DNA from: Laguncularia racemosa
Lineage: Eukaryota; Streptophyta; Magnoliopsida; Myrtales; Combretaceae
NCBI GenBank assembly: GCA_037954665.1
Contig: JBBMOL010000066.1
Location: 310,001-374,000 of the forward strand
Reading direction: 5' to 3'
DNA length: 64,000 nt
The first letter of the stretch is position 1. The number at the start of each line of letters is the position of its first letter. Positions 60,466 through 64,000 of the stretch are shown piece by piece. The position numbers and the translations under genes were made by a program. Below the pieces are notes generated by a model, which saw only the letters and a program-made list of their open reading frames with translations, was not told where the DNA came from and ran no database searches.

Positions 60466-61564
60466 TTCCCTATCCATGAAAACAGATGCTAGATGGTGTC
60501 CATAGGGTGTTTGGCTCTGTTGTTAAGCTTCTAATGTTAGTTTGTTTGCCGAATAACGAGTCAAACATCTCATGTTCATTAGGTTAGAGGGTTCAGGTTA
60601 GGTCTCTGGGGGATTAATTGACTCCAGTGTTCTGCAACTGGTCCACTCCCATTATTAGTTCATTCATTATTTTGTGTGGCCAATACATCCACATTGAAGG
60701 CACAGTTTCCACAATGATTGGACGGATTCTTCCACCAGGACAATACGTGGGACATAGCTGATATCAGCCTAGCTTATTAGTATATCTAATCTTCTCCCAC
60801 CAAATATCCATACATAACTTAGAGATTTTTTTTTTTTCAATAAATATAGGATACAATTGAACCTAAATCTCATCCATTCAATATAAAAATTAGCGTTTTT
60901 ATCATTAAACAAGAAAGATCTTAGCAAATACTAAACTTTATTGATAATATAATTATATTTATATAGTTTATTAGTTTACAATTCAATGTATTTCTTATGA
61001 ACTTTTCAATTGTGATAAATTAAAATACTTTGTTAAGAAAACTTCCCTAATAAATTTATATTTGAGTTGTGATAGTGAAAATTTATTAAGCTTTAATTAA
61101 GATATTAGATTACTTTTTGGACTTCTATTTTTAAAAAATCAAAGCTTAGATAGAAATACTAATCATAGTAAAACTTTTCGGGCTCCTATTTGAATAAAAA
61201 TAAAATTATAGGAATTTAGTTGCACACAACTAAAAGTATCAACGATTCATTTATTCATCAGGCAAAGTTTGAAAAAATTTAATTTTTGTATCTCGCATTA
61301 TTTTAAATTATAATAAAAATATATTTCTATGAAATACGAACAAACACAACAGGACAGTGCAGGATTGTCTTGAGTGTATGCTTGGTCGTTGATTTGACTC
61401 ATCATCCCCTTGGAACAAAATACTGAAAAGGAAGAAAGGCCAAAAAAAAAAAAATAATAATAATAATAAAAGCTGGTTATACTGTTTTGTATATTATAAG
61501 TTTTACATTCCGTTTATATATGTTTCTTATACATGTATTGCGGGCGTGTCTTATCTACTAGTCT

Positions 61565-61578
61565 CTATATATATAAAT
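61565..61578 (+). promoter_or_regulatory. Possible TATA box
   Basis: TATATATATAAATA lies 365 bases before the ATG at 61942; in such AT-rich DNA this is weak evidence. Confidence 0.25.
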
Positions 61579-61941
61579 AGAAAGAACGGGAAAAGAATAA
61601 GTAAATGTTCACAAAAGATAATAAGTGATATTTCTAATCTATGGTTTGAATTTACTTATAAATTTATATTTTTTTTCCTAAATAAAAAAAAAAAAACGAA
61701 AGACTAGGAAACATTGCAACGGATATGGAATAATTGTAAGGAAACCTGAAATAAAAAATCAGCGGATGAATAATAATCACATTAATGTAGAATTATTATT
61801 GATTTATATTCCCTAATCGGGAAAAAAGAGAACATTAAAGCAAGCATTTAGCACTGACTCTGGTCTGTCGTATTATGCAATAGGCTCCCTAACCGAGCAC
61901 CAAGTCTCACTCAGCACCAGAAACACCTTAACCAGAAAGCC

Positions 61942-62236
61942 ATGATGGAGAAATATACTCAAATCTCTGCCTTTATCTCTGTCTTGTTCTTCATCCTCGT
62001 TCTCAGGTAATTTACATTTCTCTTCATGGATAATACAATATCTATAACAATTGTCTTTATATCAACTTCTGCTGCGTACGTACATTGCTTTCCATCTTAC
62101 ATATTTGTATTGTCTTTTAACTTTCATTATGATTTACGAATTTAAATTATTTATCGTGATTTGTTCAAGACCCAAAAAAAAAAGTGCTCCGAAATGTTTA
62201 CCAATGTGTTTCAATATATTTCTCTCCAGGTGGTAG
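61942..62236 (+). CDS. Candidate small secreted peptide, two exons
   Basis: Exon 1 (61942-62006) encodes a classic signal peptide: M-M-E-K then a hydrophobic run (I-S-A-F-I-S-V-L-F-F-I-L-V-L), ending at a good donor (CAG/GTAATT). The best in-frame acceptor I see is at 62168-62169 (TTCAAG). Exon 2 (62170-62236) would give a lysine-rich segment with K-C-L-P-M-C-F and a stop. The 43-residue result has only two cysteines, fewer than thionin-like or defensin-like peptides need. The true second exon may therefore differ, or the gene may be broken. Function unknown. Confidence 0.3.
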
Positions 62237-62881
62237 TAGTTCTTCGGGTCGTTAAAATTTCATGTAGATGTGATAGATTGAGATTTGGTGTAACAAATGT
62301 TCAACCTAATGACAGGATGCTATTCTTTTAATGGAATTGATCTAATTCGAACCCCTTTTACCTAATTATTATCTCTCGGTTTATTTTGGTTACAAGCATT
62401 TGAGTGTAACCTAAGAAAGTGTCTCTGTGTTTGTACTTTTTGTTTGCCTTTTCTAAAGGTGAGCTCTTTACAATAATATACGTACGCGTGTCTAAGCACT
62501 TTGAGTTTTAAAGGTCGAGTTCTGTTGGAAATCCATTATTACAGACAATGGGTTAGCAGTATATCATGTTACTATTACTTCTAGCATTCATGTTCTATCA
62601 GAACATTTAGATTAAAAAGGCACATTGATCGTTGAAAAGCAATTTAATTGCATCATTTTTCTGGCCATTCATTGATGCCACCACCCACAACCTGCAAACA
62701 TCTTCCGTATATCCAACCACTAATGTTGCAGCTTACCACGGATGTTTTAGAGAAGGATAGAAGAGTTTTACTCTACTCTCTACGCGATCATACCGTGTAT
62801 GCTTAACCACGTGGATACTATACATTCAATACTCAATAATGGGCTTGTACTCTCCCAATTTTTCAAATCTAATCCATAAGA

Positions 62882-63290
62882 TTACCTCTGGCTGGATTCT
62901 TGCAAGAGAAGACAAAGAAAGCCGAAATGATGAGATTGGAGTAGGAAAATCTGGAGAATTTGTTGAATGGAATAATCGATGTGGAGGAAGCTGAGAGAGA
63001 TGACAATGGGCAGTAATAACAATCCTGATTCCTGTTCAAACAGGGGAGATGCATCACCGAATTGACTGCGATCGACGTTCGATCTGAAGTTAGGTGATGG
63101 AAAACCTACTTTGTTTGCGTCCAGAAGAGAAGATATATCCCGGGGACCTTTTTCGGCGAAGAGAAGTTCGGACATTCGCAGTAGTAGTCACTGGCTTGTT
63201 CGGCCAGGACCGAATCAAAGCTTCTTTCACTCAAACCGGCGGTTCTGGTTCAAATAAATCCAATCCGATTCTCTGAACAATCGGAATTTC
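62882..63290. other. GC-richer open stretch, unrecognised
   Basis: Frames are open on both strands (minus 62882-63175, 97 codons; plus 63094-63276, 60 codons). Base composition here is more gene-like than the flanks. I recognise no domain in any frame. It could be an exon of an unmodelled gene, a duplicated exon fragment or chance. Confidence 0.25.
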
Positions 63291-63339
63291 ATACTCTCCT
63301 ATTATAACAATAATAACCTTAACGAGTTTTGATTAGGGA

Positions 63340-63491
63340 AATATATATATATATATATATATATATTCAACTATTATACTTAGTTGAGTTGGAGTGTAAG
63401 ATTATTACTTGATTGCTTGATGGTGTCTCTTTTTTGGTCAAAATTGCTTGATCGGGTATGAACCTCTCTATATATATATATATATATATAT
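63340..63491. repeat. Two (AT)n microsatellites
   Basis: 63340-63366 and 63469-63491, the second flanked on both sides by 'tcgggt' motifs. Confidence 0.85.
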
Positions 63492-64000
63492 CGGGTCGAT
63501 ATTGTATCTATAGATCTAGTTATATTTATTAACCACATCTTATAATGTGTATTGGTAGTAGATGGCTCCAAATTGATAGGAGGTCATATGAGCAGTGCAA
63601 ACGGTTGGGGTGTTCACGTTCCAAACCCCCAGAACTACATGATGGATTGTTGTTCAGTTGAAACCACTCTTAAAAACACATAGATCTTTAATAGTCCTTG
63701 AACCAAAATTAGAGACAATATGAAATTGAGCAACAACTAAAATGGATTACTTTACTTGGGCAAATATGTCACTATTTTCCTTAGGAATGTAATCAGATGA
63801 GTCATTATAGAATACCCAATTCAATATTATTCAAAATCCTATAAGGTTTAGAATCAAGTTTCGAAACTTCAAAAAAAAATTCAATGGAAAGCCAACTTAA
63901 TAAAAAATAAAATATTGATAATAATATTTATTCTTAATCTACATAATATGCATACTTTATACTAATTTTATATTATATAATATATTTAATTTTTTTTATT

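Overview
The window looks like nuclear DNA of a dicot plant, probably a woody species; grapevine or a relative is a guess from general resemblance, not tested. It is AT-rich, its one clear gene is a plant O-fucosyltransferase split by canonical GT/AG introns, and the rest is dominated by plant transposable elements (Ty3/gypsy LTR elements, Mutator-like, hAT-like, LINE, SINE).

Layout. 1-4434: the 5' end of a minus-strand Ogre/Tat-like Ty3 element that runs off the left edge. It has a Ty3 primer-binding site and an LTR that is itself split by an opposite-facing solo LTR of the same family. 4435-9610: a 33-bp coding minisatellite, a perfect hairpin and a decayed Mutator-like transposase, itself split by another solo LTR. 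9611-24744: gene-poor AT-rich DNA with a GRF zinc-finger pseudogene, two more solo LTRs of the same family and two hAT-like non-autonomous elements. 24745-37015: a decayed internal domain of a minus-strand Ogre/Tat-like element (ORF1, gag, protease, RT, RNase H, integrase, repeated 3' UTR, 3' LTR) that lacks a 5' LTR and carries a 1.4-kb Mutator-like non-autonomous insertion.

39580-57782: the one gene I can reconstruct fully, a PF10250-type O-fucosyltransferase of 559 codons in 11 exons on the plus strand. Its introns have swollen: intron 3 holds a solo gypsy LTR, intron 4 a tRNA-derived SINE, and intron 6 (9.8 kb) a minus-strand LINE into which a chromodomain-type Ty3 element has inserted with an exact 5-bp target duplication. 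57783-64000: 3' flank, a LINE fragment, a possible small secreted-peptide gene and one unrecognised open stretch.

The main biological story is layered transposon history: exact target-site duplications date the order of insertion in at least four nests. The least expected signal is a tRNA-like box A/box B module at a similar place near the 5' end of most copies of the Ogre-like LTR family, with an identical 43-nt box spacing in three copies. No virus of animals, no toxin system, no CRISPR and no bacterial gene was seen.
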